Assembly (NCBI GenBank): GCA_041530395.1
Contig: CP136945.1
Coordinates: forward strand, 1,240,001 to 1,304,000
DNA: 64,000 nucleotides
Direction: 5' to 3'
Source: Thermosynechococcaceae cyanobacterium Okahandja
GTDB lineage: Bacteria > Cyanobacteriota > Cyanobacteriia > Thermosynechococcales > Thermosynechococcaceae
The notes under the pieces were generated by a model that saw only the letters and a program-made list of their open reading frames with translations, made no database searches and was not told the DNA's origin. Both the position numbers and the translations under genes were made by a program. Position 1 is the first letter of the stretch, and every line of letters begins with the position of its first letter. Shown in pieces: positions 63,300 to 64,000 of this stretch.

Positions 63300-64000
63300 T
63301 TACTTGGTTTTGACACCCTCAAGAACGGTTTTGACCCGGGCTACGATGTCTTCCGGCATGGCCACATAGTCCAGTTCCTCGGCAATAGTCTTGCCATCGG
63401 TTAGCGCCCAAAGGAGCACTCCCTTCAGGGCTTCCCACTTCTTGGCATCGCTGTACTCGGGATAGACCATAATCCATGTCAAGCCCGCAATCGGGTAGGC
63501 ATCCGGATTTTCAGGGTCGGGTACCAGCAGGCCAAAGTCTTCGGGAATTTCGGTACCTTCAAAGGCTTTGGAGGCTGCTTCAGGAGAGGGATAGATGAAG
63601 TTGCCAGACTTATTTTCCAGCAAAACGCGGGGAATATTGTTCAGTTTGGCGTAGGCGTATTCAACGTAGCCAATGGTGCCTTCGTTTTGTTGGATCTGGG
63701 CGGCTACCCCTTCGTTCCCTTGACCGCCAACCCCTGTGGGCCAATCAACGGAGGTACCCACACCGGCTGGCCAATCGGGACAGGCGGCATTGATGTGGTT
63801 GACAAAGATGAAAGTGGTACCACTGCCATCGGAGCGGTGCGCCCAAGTAATTTCTTTATCAGGAAGTGTTTTGCCCGGGTTGGCGGCAACAATTTTAGGA
63901 TCGTTCCAGCGGGTAATTTTACCCTCGACGATACCGCAAAGGACTTCCCGGGAGATTCGCAACTCGTCAACTCCCGGTAAGTTGTAGGCAAGGACAACGG
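63300..64000 (-). CDS. pstS: Phosphate-binding protein PstS (partial, N terminus outside)
   Basis: The frame is open to the right edge. Visible: LAYNLPGVDELRISREVLCGI, FEGKIT-type VEGKITRWNDPKI, ITWAHRSDGSGTTFIFVNHI (phosphate-binding RxDGSGT), GNEGVAAQIQQNEGTIGYVEYAYA and the C-terminal YVAMPEDIVARVKTVLEGV. Periplasmic ligand-binding subunit of the Pst system. The signal peptide is beyond the window. Confidence 0.93.
   Translation of the reverse strand, partial: VVLAYNLPGVDELRISREVLCGIVEGKITRWNDPKIVAANPGKTLPDKEITWAHRSDGSGTTFIFVNHINAACPDWPAGVGTSVDWPTGVGGQGNEGVAAQIQQNEGTIGYVEYAYAKLNNIPRVLLENKSGNFIYPSPEAASKAFEGTEIPEDFGLLVPDPENPDAYPIAGLTWIMVYPEYSDAKKWEALKGVLLWALTDGKTIAEELDYVAMPEDIVARVKTVLEGVKTK

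Overview
This window looks like the chromosome of a unicellular cyanobacterium, most likely a thermophile of the Thermosynechococcus lineage (inference). The evidence is the very frequent palindrome GCGATCGC (the cyanobacterial HIP1 repeat), a phylloquinone gene (menE), sulfolipid synthesis (sqdB), Ycf51, an ssl1498-type light-harvesting-like protein, a tRNA-Leu(UAA) with the cyanobacterial group I intron, a DpsA with a three-histidine ferroxidase site like the one described for T. elongatus, and a squalene synthase. Genes are packed tightly on both strands, with many 1-8 bp stop/start overlaps.

Layout. 1-6.8 kb: end of an SDR, menE, rsfS, a membrane GTPase and a Ca2+-type P-ATPase. 6.8-8.4 kb: a small secreted-protein gene cut by a mobile element that encodes an IsrB-type RNA-guided nuclease (RuvC without HNH) behind a hairpin-rich omega-RNA region. 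8.4-11.7 kb: YqgF-like nuclease, tRNA-Thr, an unknown protein, argC and small genes. 12-14.8 kb: abutting mgtE-mgtC, preceded by an unusual 750 bp leader with short ORFs, strong ribosome sites, an inverted repeat and a promoter. 14.8-26.5 kb: MacB-like permease, thiG, a glycosyltransferase, tsaB, an SDR/CIA30 fusion, an SbcD-like nuclease, a protease, a YggS-type PLP protein, an ExbB-like channel and a coiled-coil membrane protein. 26.7-38.4 kb: pepP, tRNA-Leu with its intron, an aldehyde dehydrogenase, sufC-sufD, a 2OG-Fe(II) oxygenase, squalene synthase, a tandem 6-pyruvoyl-tetrahydropterin synthase-like protein, sufU and ycf51. 38.4-51.2 kb: SWIM protein, glycosyltransferase, dpsA, MerR regulator, HlyD adaptor, tRNA-Val, a broken Rpn-like gene, EcfT/KtrA, sqdB and cysE. 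51.4-64 kb: thiO, sigA, a PQQ-type sugar dehydrogenase, gatA, a TnpB element with a decayed tnpA, and the pstS-C-A-B phosphate operon (pstS runs off the end).

The two most unusual regions are (a) the IsrB element, with intact RuvC residues, clear omega-RNA hairpins and related end hairpins, in the same window as a separate IS200/IS605 element carrying TnpB, so that two families of RNA-guided nuclease ancestors sit about 50 kb apart; and (b) the short-ORF leader upstream of mgtE-mgtC, which I could not assign to any known family or riboswitch. Other points of note are probable CTG starts for rsfS and tsaB, a tandem PTPS-like protein that lost the catalytic Cys in one half, and a gatA stop codon shared with the end of the TnpB element. 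No CRISPR array and no rRNA were seen.
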